From: Ditylenchus dipsaci
Lineage: Eukaryota; Nematoda; Chromadorea; Rhabditida; Anguinidae
Direction of reading: 5' to 3'
Length of the DNA stretch: 64,000 bases
Assembly (NCBI GenBank): GCA_004194705.1
Contig: SADC01000458.1
Span: forward strand, 1-64,000
The notes below the pieces were generated by a model. The model did not search any database, was not told the origin of the DNA, and was given only the letters and a program-made list of their open reading frames with translations. Below are positions 34,774 to 44,966 of the stretch, in pieces (position 1 is the stretch's first letter; every line of letters begins with the position of its first letter). Both the position numbers and the translations under genes were made by a program.

Positions 34774-35627
34774 TTCAGAATCCCCCCCCCACGGGGACTG
34801 ATCAGGTGGAGGAGATAACTTCATATTCGTGTTTCTCGACCCCGATTTCATGAGAAAGCCGGCTGTTTTTTTGGTTCTGAGAAAAAAATTTTTTTCGAAC
34901 CACAGGGGGGTATCATGGTTTTTTAGTCAAAATTTGAAAAATTTAAATTGGCGCCTTTTGAATTTAAAAGGGATTAAGGGCTGTATAGGGAGGGGAAGGG
35001 AATAAAAGGGGGCCACTAATCATAGAGGGCCCACTAACAAGAAGATGTTGAACATAGTTTTGAATACTGGGGCCTACCGCATAAGTAAACTCTGGTATGC
35101 ATGCTTTTTCATGCATCCAGAGTCACTTTCGAGTGATTTGTGTCTAAGGTATGTGGGTGTGCGCATCTCAACTCCAAGCCCCCAAGCCCCCAAGCCCCGA
35201 AGGGGACGCAGGGGGCTTGAGAGTTAGAGATGCGCGCACACACTTACCTTAGACATGATTCTGAGAAGTACTCTTGACCATAAAATGCATATAGAGTCTT
35301 TTTTTGCCACGGCCCAGTTGAAAAACATGGTGAGGCAGTCGAATAATATAGATATTCAAATATATAATGTTCTGCCATAAAAGTGGCCCCCTTTTATTCC
35401 CTTCCCCTCCCAATACAGCCCTTATTCCCTTTAAAATTCAAAAGGCGCCAATTTAAATTTTTCAAATTTTGACTAAAAAACAATGATACCCCCCTGTGGT
35501 TCGGAAAAATTTTTTTTCTCAGAACCAAAAAAAACAGCCGGCTTTCTCATGAAATCGGGGTCGAGAAACACGAATATGAAGTTATCTCCTCCACCTGATC
35601 AGTCCCCGTGGGGGGGGGGATTCTGAA
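34774..35627. mobile_element. large three-level palindrome
   Basis: Ends TTCAGAATCCCCCCCCC and its inverse. Next level: GGTATCATGGTTTTTTAGTC and inverse. Inner level: GGTATGTGGGTGTGCGCATC ... GATGCGCGCACACACTTACC around a short GC hairpin CCCCGAAGGGG near 35200. Arms of about 400 bp. Relatives: 49590-50430, 57150-57420, 61740-62345 and a fragment at 5690-5900. Non-coding; the centre also holds TGCATGCTTTTTCATGCATCC. Confidence 0.8.
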
Positions 35628-36585
35628 CTGCAACCCAAAACTGGACTCTGGCTGGACTGGAGAAGATCCCAAACACTAGACTACAAAACCACCATTTTAA
35701 TGACTGGAGAGGAAAGAATAAAGCTTGAAAATAATTTTTCGGTCAAATATGCTTTCTCTAAATTTTGAGTCCCTGTCCTACTGGCGGAAAATCAGTGAAA
35801 ATTTTTTTTATGGAAAGTTAGTAAAAAAATTTTTACAAAATGTCTCTATAAGCAGCTATATCACAAAAAAATGTTAATAGGAGTATAACAGAGCCTTGAG
35901 ATGTCCCTATTCAAAGATTCCCTTGTCTCATTTTTTTGGCGCTTTAAATTCAATAATCACATTCAATAAAGTGCTTCGTACAAGAGGATTGTGCTTTGAA
36001 TCTACGGGAAGATGCTGCTTTCAACTGGTATATACTTCGAGCAACGAGAATGTGGGAAGGAAGGGGGTCAAGCACTAGTTAAAGTGCAAATAGCTATGCT
36101 ATATGGCAGCAAAATTTGAAAGATTGTAAGCAATAAAAATTTAATTTGTCTGCTGTGAGATTACAAAATCAAGCTGGTAAGGAGAAGAAGAACAAAAAAA
36201 TTATTCTCGTTCTCCGTGGATAGTTTTAACAAACTATATTGATAAATACACACAGCTAGAGATTGCCCCATTCATACATACAATTCGTGCACAGGTCTAG
36301 AGAAAACAAGCTTTATTTTCTTTCCATATCCAATCTTTAAATTGTCAAATTCGTTACCAACACTTTTAATATTATGTAAGGATTGCCCAGCGTCCTTTCC
36401 AGCGTTCCAGCGAAACCCTATAGTTGACTATAGGGGGATATTTCCAGTGCAAAATAGCCAGAGATAGTTTAATTTAAACTGCCATTGGTCTTGTGACGAC
36501 ACATTAGAGCCGGGGCGTTCCAGGGAAATAGAGAGAGTCTTAGGAAGATATATTTTGAATTTAGCTCGCTCTACATTTCGCTCTG
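35628..36585. other. non-coding region upstream of the 364-codon ORF
   Basis: No gene seen. From about 36380 the base composition rises in GC and phrases such as TTCCAGCGTTCCAGCG appear, suggesting that the next ORF's transcription unit begins here. I cannot define a promoter. Confidence 0.4.
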
Positions 36586-37680
36586 ATGCTGCCGAAGCAG
36601 GATTCTATTGGTGGTGGTGCGGCCCAATTCTCGCCAGTCCAAAGCCGTAAGTTGTTAGCTTTTTCCACGGGTAGCTCCCGTGAGATCGCCTATTCCACGG
36701 GTTGCTCCCGTGAGATCGCCTATTCCGCGGGTCGCTCCCGTGAGATCCAGAGAGCCGTTGAGTCCACGGGTGGCTCCCGTGAGGTTGATCTAGCCGTTGT
36801 ATCCACGGGTGGCTCTCGTGAGTTTTCTCTTTCCAGCGATTCTATTTGTGAGAAGTCCGTGGGCCAGTTCTCGCCAGCTCAACCCCGTGAGTCTTTTCCT
36901 TCCAGCGTTGGCTTTAGCCATATCAATATTTCTGATCTGACCAAGGCAGATCTAGCCAGTGTTCTTTCTAGCTTAATAGCTAGTCTTGAGTCTAAGACTC
37001 GATCCAGTCCTACTTTTAATCCTGTTAGGGTTGATACTCCTAGAGCGTCCCCAACATCCAGTCCTACCCGAGTTGATACGCCTTGTGCGCGTCCTCATCC
37101 AGAGCCCGTGCCTAGCGGCCGGGATAATTTCCAGATTCCGAAACACGCTGCTGATTCTCCGATGGTCTCGTCCTCCGCAAGCCGCCAAGTCTCACACATG
37201 GTTTCGTCCAGCGCCTCCAGTCACGTCTTTTCCCCTGCGCCGGTGAAGGGGTATTGCACCTGTGGTTGTGGTCCAAGCTTGCCCTGCCTGTGGAAGCCTC
37301 TCCAGAGCTCAACTCCAGCGTCTCCTCCAGTGCCCGAACTCAAGTGCCGTGGTGGTCTTCAGCTCGTCTCTCCAGCGTCTACAGGAACAACAGAATCTCA
37401 TAGTTTGTCCATTCCTGTTAACTCGCCAGTCATAATAAAGTCTGTTCCTTATTGTACCTCTGATGCTGTAAGTTTGGGAGGGGAAGCTGTAGGTTGTTCT
37501 GGTACTGATTCCCCAGGGCAAACCCTGGATAACAACCTACAACCTCTTTACTTTACTATTATAATTGACACGGTGCCCAATAATTTTACCCCTTTTAATG
37601 AGGCCCCAACTTGTTTGCGACAAATTTTTAAAAAAATTGCCTTTTCCCCTACGGTAAAAAATCTAGAGATTCGGCGCTAG
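36586..37680 (+). CDS. single-exon 364-residue Ser/Pro-rich ORF, possibly gag-like
   Basis: Uninterrupted from ATG to TAG, far longer than other non-genic frames here, and clearly GC-richer than its surroundings. Residues about 25-85 hold five units of STGGSREI type; each DNA unit is a hairpin, CACGGG-TNGCT-CCCGTG. Residues about 115-135 (LTKADLASVLSSLIASL) could form a helix or short coiled coil. The rest is low-complexity Ser/Pro/Thr with a Cys cluster (YCTCGCGPSLPC, about 223-234) too irregular for a CCHC knuckle. The last about ten codons overlap the start of a GCTAGTAGC element, so the true C-terminus was probably lost. A retroelement gag fragment fits but no polymerase or LTR is seen. 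Not recognised. Confidence 0.45.
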   Translation: MLPKQDSIGGGAAQFSPVQSRKLLAFSTGSSREIAYSTGCSREIAYSAGRSREIQRAVESTGGSREVDLAVVSTGGSREFSLSSDSICEKSVGQFSPAQPRESFPSSVGFSHINISDLTKADLASVLSSLIASLESKTRSSPTFNPVRVDTPRASPTSSPTRVDTPCARPHPEPVPSGRDNFQIPKHAADSPMVSSSASRQVSHMVSSSASSHVFSPAPVKGYCTCGCGPSLPCLWKPLQSSTPASPPVPELKCRGGLQLVSPASTGTTESHSLSIPVNSPVIIKSVPYCTSDAVSLGGEAVGCSGTDSPGQTLDNNLQPLYFTIIIDTVPNNFTPFNEAPTCLRQIFKKIAFSPTVKNLEIRR

Positions 37681-37870
37681 TATTGAATATACCCCCCCCC
37701 CCCCTAAAATATGAGCCTCCCAAAATTGCTGTAACTACCTTTTGGAACAACAACTTCAGGCTTGCCCCTTAGGCTTGAGGGTAGGCCAGCGTACGGAAGT
37801 TGTGACTAATAAATGTCTTATTCACTTTTTCTTGGGCTTAGGTGGGCCCCTTGGGTGTGGGACTTGTATT
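37674..37870. mobile_element. GCTAGTAGCGAATACCC-family element overlapping the ORF end
   Basis: GGCGCTAGTATTGAATATACC plus a C-run, followed by TTAGGCTTGAGGGTAGGCCA, GCGTACGGAAGTTGTGAC and further phrases shared with 41680-41940. The right end is not clear. Confidence 0.6.
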
Positions 37871-37894
37871 TAGGTACTCTTCAATAAAGTTTTA

Positions 37895-38525
37895 GAAAAG
37901 TTAAAGTTTTGCGTTGGAACTTTATATACGCATCGCCTTAGATCACAGGTTCGACTACCACTGGTGCAAACCCTGTTTTTTCTCCTTTTATTTACAAGTT
38001 TAGTGTCAAAATGTAGCCAAGCTTCTGGGCTTCATTTGAGCTATCATACAGATGAAAAGTTGGTATAAAGTCAGGGCTAAAATATAAAAAATCCAATTCG
38101 ATGAAATCCTCAATAGGAATATACCAGTACTTTTCGGTAGTATCTTGGAACTGACGTTTTTTCCCAATTTTAATTTACATACTCATTTGCAACCTTACAC
38201 TCAAAATGTAGCCCTGCTTCTTGCCGTAATTTTTAGCATGCGGTTGTATGAAATAATGTAAATTGAAATCGCAAAAAATATCAGTTCCTAGTATGCATCA
38301 TTTTGGCTAGTTTCCTTTAATTTTGGTAGTCATTGCCAAAAATTGCAAAATTGAGGCAGTTACTGACAACACATCAGTGCTGGAAATGGTTGCAATCGAT
38401 TTCTCGATGATTTTCGGACCTAATAGTCAAAAAACTTACTAAAAAATTAAATTAAAACACCCCCAGAGGGACTAGAACTTTCGACAAAAGACAATGCGTA
38501 TATAAAGTCCCCCCTTTAACAAAGT
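37895..38525. repeat. foldback with a B-box-like arm
   Basis: Left arm GTTGGAACTTTATATACGCAT with ACAGGTTCGACTACCACTGG; right arm about 38460-38520 is the diverged inverse, ending AATGCGTATATAAAGTCCCC. An inner pair around AACTGACGTTTTTTCCCAAT and the inverse is also present. The arm's GGTTCGACT is a polymerase III B-box-like match; no A box is evident. Confidence 0.55.
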
Positions 38526-39349
38526 TATGGAGAATCTGATATCCATCATACTAATATATTAGTTCACCAAGTGAGCAATGGCCTGTTTTTTAAATGCTGT
38601 TTATTTCCACCAAATAACTCTTATTTGTCTAAAACAGCGACACCAACACATAATTATTTTCCATGAAAAAAGATTTAAACAATTCATGCTAATTAAAATT
38701 GTTTTGGAAGCCCACGTACTTTTCAGGTTCACACAACCATTGCAACATTTAGCTTGAAATTCGCAGCTAAAAAATTGTCGAACATGAGTAGAGAAAAGTC
38801 GCAGCAAAAAAAAATATTTTTATTGATGTGACACTCACAAAAGCAATTTGTTAAGATTGAATTTTTAGGCCGATTTCCCATCGTGGTCCCGACAGCAGTG
38901 GCTCATATATGTCTCCATCCACCAAAGACATAATCTGCCATGTTAGACTCTCCATTGTAGATATGGAAGCGAGACAACCCATAATGGGTTCAAACGAAAA
39001 GCAGTGGCTACTAGCCACTGGTTTTAGCCACTGGCTAGCCACTGGCTAGTCCACAATGGAGAAATATATAACCACATGGACCTGAGAGACCAGCTTTCAA
39101 ACGTGCGCTTTCGCACTTTCTCAGAATCTGGAGTGATACTGCACCTTTATGCTCTCTAGCGACACTCCAATTTGGCTCAAATGTTCAAAATGCTGGATGG
39201 TGTTTATAGTTGGGCACTTATCTATGAAGATGATTTCCTTGTGGCAAGAGACAAAATCGGAGTCAAGCAGCTTTACTATGGCCGAAATGAAGTGGGATCC
39301 TGGTTTTTTGCTAGCGAATTGAAGGCATTAGAGGTGAGTTGAGCAAATA

Positions 39350-39595
39350 CCGTAATTCCTCTAATAAGCCGCCCCCCCCCCTAAATTCAAAAAACGGGTT
39401 TCTGGCATTGTGTTTTTGACCTATGTTTTGAAAACCACTGTTAGGCAAGTCACCATCTATTTTGTAGCTCATCTCACTGGCTACAAATTGAGGGGTAACT
39501 TGCCAAAGAGGAGTCTTCAAAAAATGGGTCAAAAACACAATGCCAAGAACACGATTTTGAACCAGAGGGGGGGCGGCTTATTAGAGGAATTACGG
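39350..39595. mobile_element. CCGTATTT-family MITE in asparagine synthetase intron
   Basis: TA-flanked, starts CCGTAATTCCTCTAATAAGC and ends GCTTATTAGAGGAATTACGG; 246 bp. The two arms match far inward, including TTTTTGACC and GGCAAGTCACC-type phrases. It lies 16 bp after the exon's GT donor. Confidence 0.87.
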
Positions 39596-40315
39596 TATAT
39601 TTTTACAACTAAATTAGCGAGAACACTTTCTGCTTTTTCGAAAAAAAATTGTTTATAATAATTCTGCGATTCCATTTTATTTTTACCATATTTTTTACTA
39701 AATTTATCTATACATTATTTATTTTTGAGCGTCATTTTTAAAAAGTACTGCCAAATACTTAATTCATCTACCTTAATTCATCTAAACCTAATTCTCCAGG
39801 AGGTTACTATAAAAATGGAATCTCATGAAGAAACCAGTAATAAAACTGTTGGACGAAACGGAAAATGCCCTCTTTTTGTGAAAATGTGCCCTTTTTTTGT
39901 TTTAGTCAAAAGGCGAAAAAGTGTCCTTTTTGTGAAAACTGCGTTCTTTTTTAATAATGCCCAGCTATAATTTAATAATGCCCAGGGGTGGACACGGGCC
40001 GGTCCGGGCCGTACTCCCTATGAACTAGAGCATTTGCCTGAGGACTTACCTTGTGAGGGAAAGAAAGCAGGGAACATTCGTTGTACTGGCTTTTGGGTAT
40101 TTCAAGCATGTTTGGTGTGTGAGTGTGAGCATAAAAAAGAGTGTGAGCAATAGGGTTGGCCTGCCTACCACTAGTATCCAAGTAGTAATTTTGGTCTTTC
40201 GTTTAATTTGGTGTTATTTTAAACTATTTTTTTTAATTTATGAAGTACATGGAGCATGAAAAAATTAAACTGACAATGTTGTATATCCATTCATGCTATT
40301 GAATAATTTTTTTAG
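39596..40315 (+). other. rest of asparagine synthetase intron
   Basis: AT-rich with a repeated phrase about TGCCCTCTTTTTGTGAAAA at 39865-39935 and a GGGCCGGTCCGGGCC palindrome at about 39995. No exon recognised. Confidence 0.45.
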
Positions 40316-41282
40316 AAGGAATGTGGTGGTGTTGTGATTGACTCCTTCCCTGCAGGTCACTACTTTACGCCATCAAAAGGAATTGCCCCATTCTGGTTTC
40401 CTTCATGGCTGCACTGGGAAGATACATTGAATAGGCCTAACTATGAAACCATTCGCTCCAGTTTGATTGATGCTACACACAAGAGATTAATGGCCGATGT
40501 AGTAATAGGCGCACTCCTGTCTAGTGGGCTCGATTCCAGTCTCATCTGTGCGATTGCTGCCAAACAATTAAAGTGTAAGGTTTCTTTTCGCTTTTCAGTC
40601 AAAATCCAAAACCATGTTCCTTGAAGGGGAAGAAGACATATCCTTTACAACCAGTTTTTTTAAGGTCTTCCGAAGTTAAAGACTTACTCCATTGGCTTAT
40701 GCGATTCGTCAGACGGCATAGCCGCATCCAAAGTCGCCAACTTCATTGGCAGCAGTCACAAACATATTCTGTTTACAGTGGAGGAGGGTCTAAGCATGAT
40801 AAATAAGGTCATTTGGCACCTGGAAACCTACGACGTGGGCACAGTGAGGGCAGCAATTGTACATTTTCTCCTCTCAAAGGCGGTCGCCAGTGACAATGTA
40901 AAAGTTGTTCTATCAGGAGAAGGTGCAGACGAGCTGTTTGGAGGGTAACTCTACCTTCACAATGCTCCATCAGACGAAGCCTTTCAAAAGGAGTCGATTG
41001 AAAAAATTCTTTTGCTGCCACATGTTGATTGTCTTCGGGCCGACAAGGCTTGCATGGCTAATGGAGTTGAAGCTAGGGTACCTTATTTGGATGTGAAATT
41101 TGTGCAGGTAGGAGTCTATCATGTATAATGTTTTAAAAAACATAGTCAAAAATGCAATTTTATAGCAGTGTGGTTGAAAAATATTACATTACAAAGGTAA
41201 AAAATGTAATTGCAGCGAATGTTTCATAAAATGACTTCGATTGCTTAGAAACCCACCCTGGAATGGCCAAAAGCCCCTGAAA

Positions 41283-41527
41283 GTTGGTTTTTTGGGGGTT
41301 TACTAAAAGGGGGGGGGGGTAAACTTTTTGCGAAAATTCGATTGGGTGGATCAGAATTCCGGTCCGATCGGCTTAATCGCTCAGAATTCCGCCCTGAACC
41401 ACTCAAAACCGTCATAAACCTGGAATTCTGAGCGATTAAGCCGACCGGACCGGAATTCTGATCCGCCCAATCAAATTTTCGCAAAAAAGTTTACCCCCCC
41501 CTTTAGTAAACTCCCAAAAAACCAACT
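41283..41527. repeat. GC-rich palindrome in asparagine synthetase intron
   Basis: Arms begin GTTGGTTTTTTGGGGGTTTACT and run through a G-run and TCAGAATTCCGGTCCGATCG to the centre; the right arm mirrors them. About 245 bp, no coding capacity. Confidence 0.75.
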
Positions 41528-41679
41528 TAACCGAGTAGCGCCGAAAATTGGCCTTCTCAAACGTACCCTCATTGACAGGCATTGAGGAGACAAACCCTAC
41601 TTTTTAAATAGCTAGTGCCGTTCTTAGCCAATTGAACGGATGCAGTAGCGCAACTATATTTTTAAAACCATAATGCGAT

Positions 41680-41940
41680 TTTCGGCGCTAGTAGCGAATA
41701 CCCCCCCCCTCCCGCCCCAAGAATCCGACCTTTAAAAAATTGCTGTAACTACCCTTGCAAACAACAAGTTTAGGCTTAGCCCTTAGGCTTGGGGGTAGGG
41801 CAGCGTACGGAAGTTGTGACTAATAAATGTCTTATTCACTTTTTCCAGCTCTGGGACATAAATTTGGGTGCTTTTTACTAAAGTAAAAAAGGTGAAAATC
41901 TTTGGGGGGCGGGGGGTATTCGCTACTAGGGTCCAGTTTT
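41680..41940. mobile_element. GCTAGTAGCGAATACCC foldback, good copy
   Basis: Left end GGCGCTAGTAGCGAATACCCC; right end GGGGTATTCGCTACTAGGGTCC. The body has AGGCTTAGCCCTTAGGCTTG and GCGTACGGAAGTTGTGAC. Ends about 70 bp before the last asparagine synthetase exon. Confidence 0.75.
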
Positions 41941-42435
41941 CAAACCGTACCGCGAAAAATGTATTTTCGCCTAGTCAATTATGTGAAAATCCTAAAAATG
42001 ACAATTCAGACCGTTATGTCTGTTGCTCCATGCTGGCGGCGGCCACAATGTGCAGAAGAACTTGATGGTAGAGTGATTGAGAAGTATCTCCTAAGAAAGG
42101 CCTTCAGCAACCCCAGAGATCCTTACCTGCCAGATGACATTCTCTGGAGCCCAAAAGAGCAGTTTGATGATGGAGTGGGCTACAATTGGACGGATGGATT
42201 GAAAGCCCATTCCGAAAAGCATGTGACTGACGAGGAGATGTGCTCAGCACCCAAAATATTTCCCTACAACACCCCAATCACAAAGGAGGGTTTTTTCTAC
42301 AGGCGAATTTTCGCAGGTCACTTCAGAAGCAAGTTGGCCAGCCAAGCAGTCCAGTTGTGGCTACCAAAATGGGTTTCGGGTCTCGACCCCTCTGGGCGTC
42401 AAAGTCAACTCCATGCAAAAGCGTTCAAGAAATAG

Positions 42436-43064
42436 TAAAGCATGGCTATTGTTCTAGATGTTTAAATAATTTTCAAGCTAATTAAACAATACTTGACACA
42501 TTTGCACATTTACTTATCAAGCTTAAAAGACATTAATCTTTGGTTTATGTAAAACAAATGCTACATAAAAATTTACCAAGCATTTATGATAAGGACTGTT
42601 AATGATATTTACAGACAGACATACGTTTATTTTAAAAGCCAAAACTAAAGATACAACAAAAAATGTAAAATATCGTGTAATAAATATCGGAAAATGGTTT
42701 TCAAAAGGGAAACAATCGATTAAAAGATCCAACAGAGTACAAACTTTTTTTAGTGAACCACCTTTGCTACGAATATGCCACATACAGTTAATGGCTAAAG
42801 CATAATAACCAGGGCGTAGCAATTTCAAAAAAATCGTGTGACCACCCTATATAATGATGTTATTCTTAATGAAGATTTTGATGTGTTCTTTAACGATTTT
42901 GATAATTTTGTTATGATTTGTTGAAATAATTAGCTTATTTAGTTATAAGAGATTTGAACCAAATCGGACCGGAAAAAAAAGATTTAGGCCAAGAATATTC
43001 CGGGGAATATTCCCGAAAAAAATTCGGACCGGTCTTATTTCAACTCTAGTATTCAATAAGGCTA
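42436..43064. other. intergenic between convergent genes
   Basis: AT-rich 3' flank of the asparagine synthetase gene. No clean AATAAA next to the stop. A GACCGG/CCGGTC inverted pair lies near 42967-43035. Confidence 0.4.
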
Positions 43065-43488
43065 AAATTGATTTGCGCCATCAAAATGCTGAATTACACC
43101 CTCAAATAAATTATTTACGCCCTCAAATTTTATATTTCCATGTTTCTTTGAATTTTTGTTGCAATTTACTAAATTTTTTTGCACCAGCATGTAGCTTTGA
43201 ATCTTGGCTTTCTAATGAGCTATCAAACTTCACTAATCGGTATGAAAAATGATGAGATTTCGAGGTTTCAAAATAAGTTTCGAAAAGTTGACGGGTTTTT
43301 AATACCTCAAAATCTCGTCATTTTTCGTATCGATGAGAGTAGTTTGATAATTCATCAGAAAGCCAAGATTCGGGGCTACATGCTGGTGCAAAAAATTTAA
43401 AAAATTGCAACAAAAAAGGCGTGAAAAAGGGTAATATAAAATGTGAGGGCGTAATTCAGCATTTTTAGGGCGCAAATCACCTATAGCC
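43065..43488. repeat. foldback with GCGCC/GCTGAATTAC arms
   Basis: The left arm has ATTTGCGCCATCAAAATGCTG followed by two ACGCCCTCAAAT-type units; the right arm is the inverse, ending AGGGCGCAAAT. The centre repeats TGCACCAGCATGTAGC and its inverse. About 420 bp. Confidence 0.7.
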
Positions 43489-44500
43489 TATTCTATAATT
43501 CCCCTAATTCAAAATCGTATTTTTGGCATTGTGTTTTTACAAGCATTGTTCGAAGATTGCTCTCAGGCCACTCATCCCACATTTTGTAGAGCACTTACTG
43601 GCTACAAATCGAGTGGTAACTTGCATGAAACAACTTTTCAAAAAATAGGTAAAAACATAATGCCAAGAACACGATTTCGTTAGAGAAAATACAGAATGTA
43701 CATTCATAGCCCCCTGAAACTCATTTTTTTAACAATTCCACTGCAAATCTGATATTTATGACTTGTTTAGTTCGGGGCCCTTATTTATAACCAACTTTTT
43801 TGCTTAGGAAAAGCCTAAGGCGTAATTTAGGACAGTACAAATCAAGACATAATCACACCCTTGTGTCAAAATATGTATTTGAATATATTCAAAATATATT
43901 TGTGTCAAAACAAAACAAAATAATTTTGTCCAAAATTTTGCCTTGGTCCCCCTTACTTTCCAAAATTTTTTGAATTCCCGTCAAATTTTTAAATTAAAAT
44001 TTTTCCTTTTTTTTTACTTTAATATTGACTTCAATATAGCTCCGCAGTTATTATAAATGACTGCAAGGTTTTATTTGGATCAAAAAAAAAGAAAAATTTG
44101 AACTTGAAAGTGTGTCGGGATTCAAAAAAATTCAAAATGTGAGAGTGGACCATACCAATTTCGGAAAATTGTTTTTCTCAAATCTGATGATGGCAAACAT
44201 AGTAACCATGAAAAAATATTATTAGTCATAAATATCAGATTTGCAGTGGAGTTCTTGAAAAAGTAAGTTTTAGGGGCTACAAACTTTGTGAGCAGCCCGA
44301 TAAATTCCCCTATTTTTTAAACATTTAATTCTGGAAATGAATAAATTTTGGTACTGTTCCATTGTACCCTTTCCAAAAACCACTTTTAACGTAGCATACA
44401 AGCGCGTTGCACTTTAAATTAAGGTGGACACCAGCACTTTTTCAAAAATCGTTCTTGTTTTTGCTCGTCTTATGTCAAAAAAAAATATTTATGACCTTAC
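43489..44500. other. repeat scraps, no gene
   Basis: About 43490-43695 is a decayed CCGTATTT-type element whose interior matches the MITE at 39350-39595 (GGCATTGTGTTTTTAC ... AATGCCAAGAACACG). About 43720-44290 forms a loose inverted repeat around CAAATCTGATATTTATGACT. No gene supported. Confidence 0.45.
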
Positions 44501-44534
44501 CCTGCTTTCCAAAAATATGCAGAAAACTCTAGTT

Positions 44535-44665
44535 GGATTAGGTAGTATCATAGGCGTACCCAGGATTTTCTGACGGGGGGGGGGAAGGTGCTAAATAGGA
44601 TGAAAATCCTGAAGGGGGGGGGGGGCTATAGCCCGGCTAGCCCACCCCTGGGTACGTCTGTGGTA
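44535..44665. mobile_element. small GGCGTACCCAGG hairpin MITE
   Basis: ATAGGCGTACCCAGGATTTT at the left and CCCCTGGGTACGTCTG at the right, with G-runs inside. Similar scraps sit at about 25383-25530 and 55240-55375 (GGCTACGCCCAT). Confidence 0.6.
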
Positions 44666-44966
44666 GAATGCTTGTAGAAAATAGTCAAGAGAGAAAGAAA
44701 TTTTGGATGCCGCCTTATTCGAAGTGTTACGCGGTGGTATACCCCTCTAAGCAATACGCTTGACATAAAAACAGAAATGTTATTTTTAAAGGGATCCAGG
44801 GATATATTGGGAATAGAAAAGGAATAATACAGGAGCCAATTGTATAAGATACTTCTATAAGATAGTTGAATACCCAAGAATCTGAGCCTACATTCATGTC
44901 TAACTTTACATATGTTATTTCTTAGCAACAATATGTGTTGGTATAATTATTATGAAACTTTACTGC

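Larger units (their letters stand above)
38869..42435 (+). pseudogene. ASNS: asparagine synthetase (AsnB type), damaged or mis-assembled
   Basis: The family makes Asn from Asp, Gln and ATP in the cytosol. Exons 38869-39333, 40316-40574, 40665-41107, 42010-42435. Glutaminase-domain motifs: HRGPDSSGS, RLSIVDMEARQPI, NGEIYNH, LDGVYSW. Synthetase-domain motifs: GALLSSGLDSSL, GEGADELFGG, EARVPYLDVKF, RKAF, PKEQFDDGVG. Ends HAKAFKK then TAG, as the family does. Lesions: no exon with the Met-Cys-Gly start (catalytic Cys) found upstream; in-frame TAG at 39157-39159; in-frame TAA at 40946-40948, where the family has Tyr after FGG; and the nucleotide-loop SGG is SSG. A 29-bp GT...AG segment near 39024-39052 must be skipped to keep frame. 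Could be a recent pseudogene or a gene with sequencing errors. Introns contain MITEs. Confidence 0.7.

Noticed and set aside
39157..40948. Stop codons at Tyr-like positions in asparagine synthetase as a sign of a variant nuclear code (TAA/TAG read as Tyr)
   Set aside because: The exchanger and amidase genes have no internal TAA or TAG over about 1300 codons, the amidase ends with TAA, and asparagine synthetase itself ends with TAG at the expected place.
42010..42435. Treating 41902-42435 as a 177-residue stand-alone protein
   Set aside because: Only the part after the splice acceptor at 42009 is asparagine synthetase; the first residues come from a foldback element.
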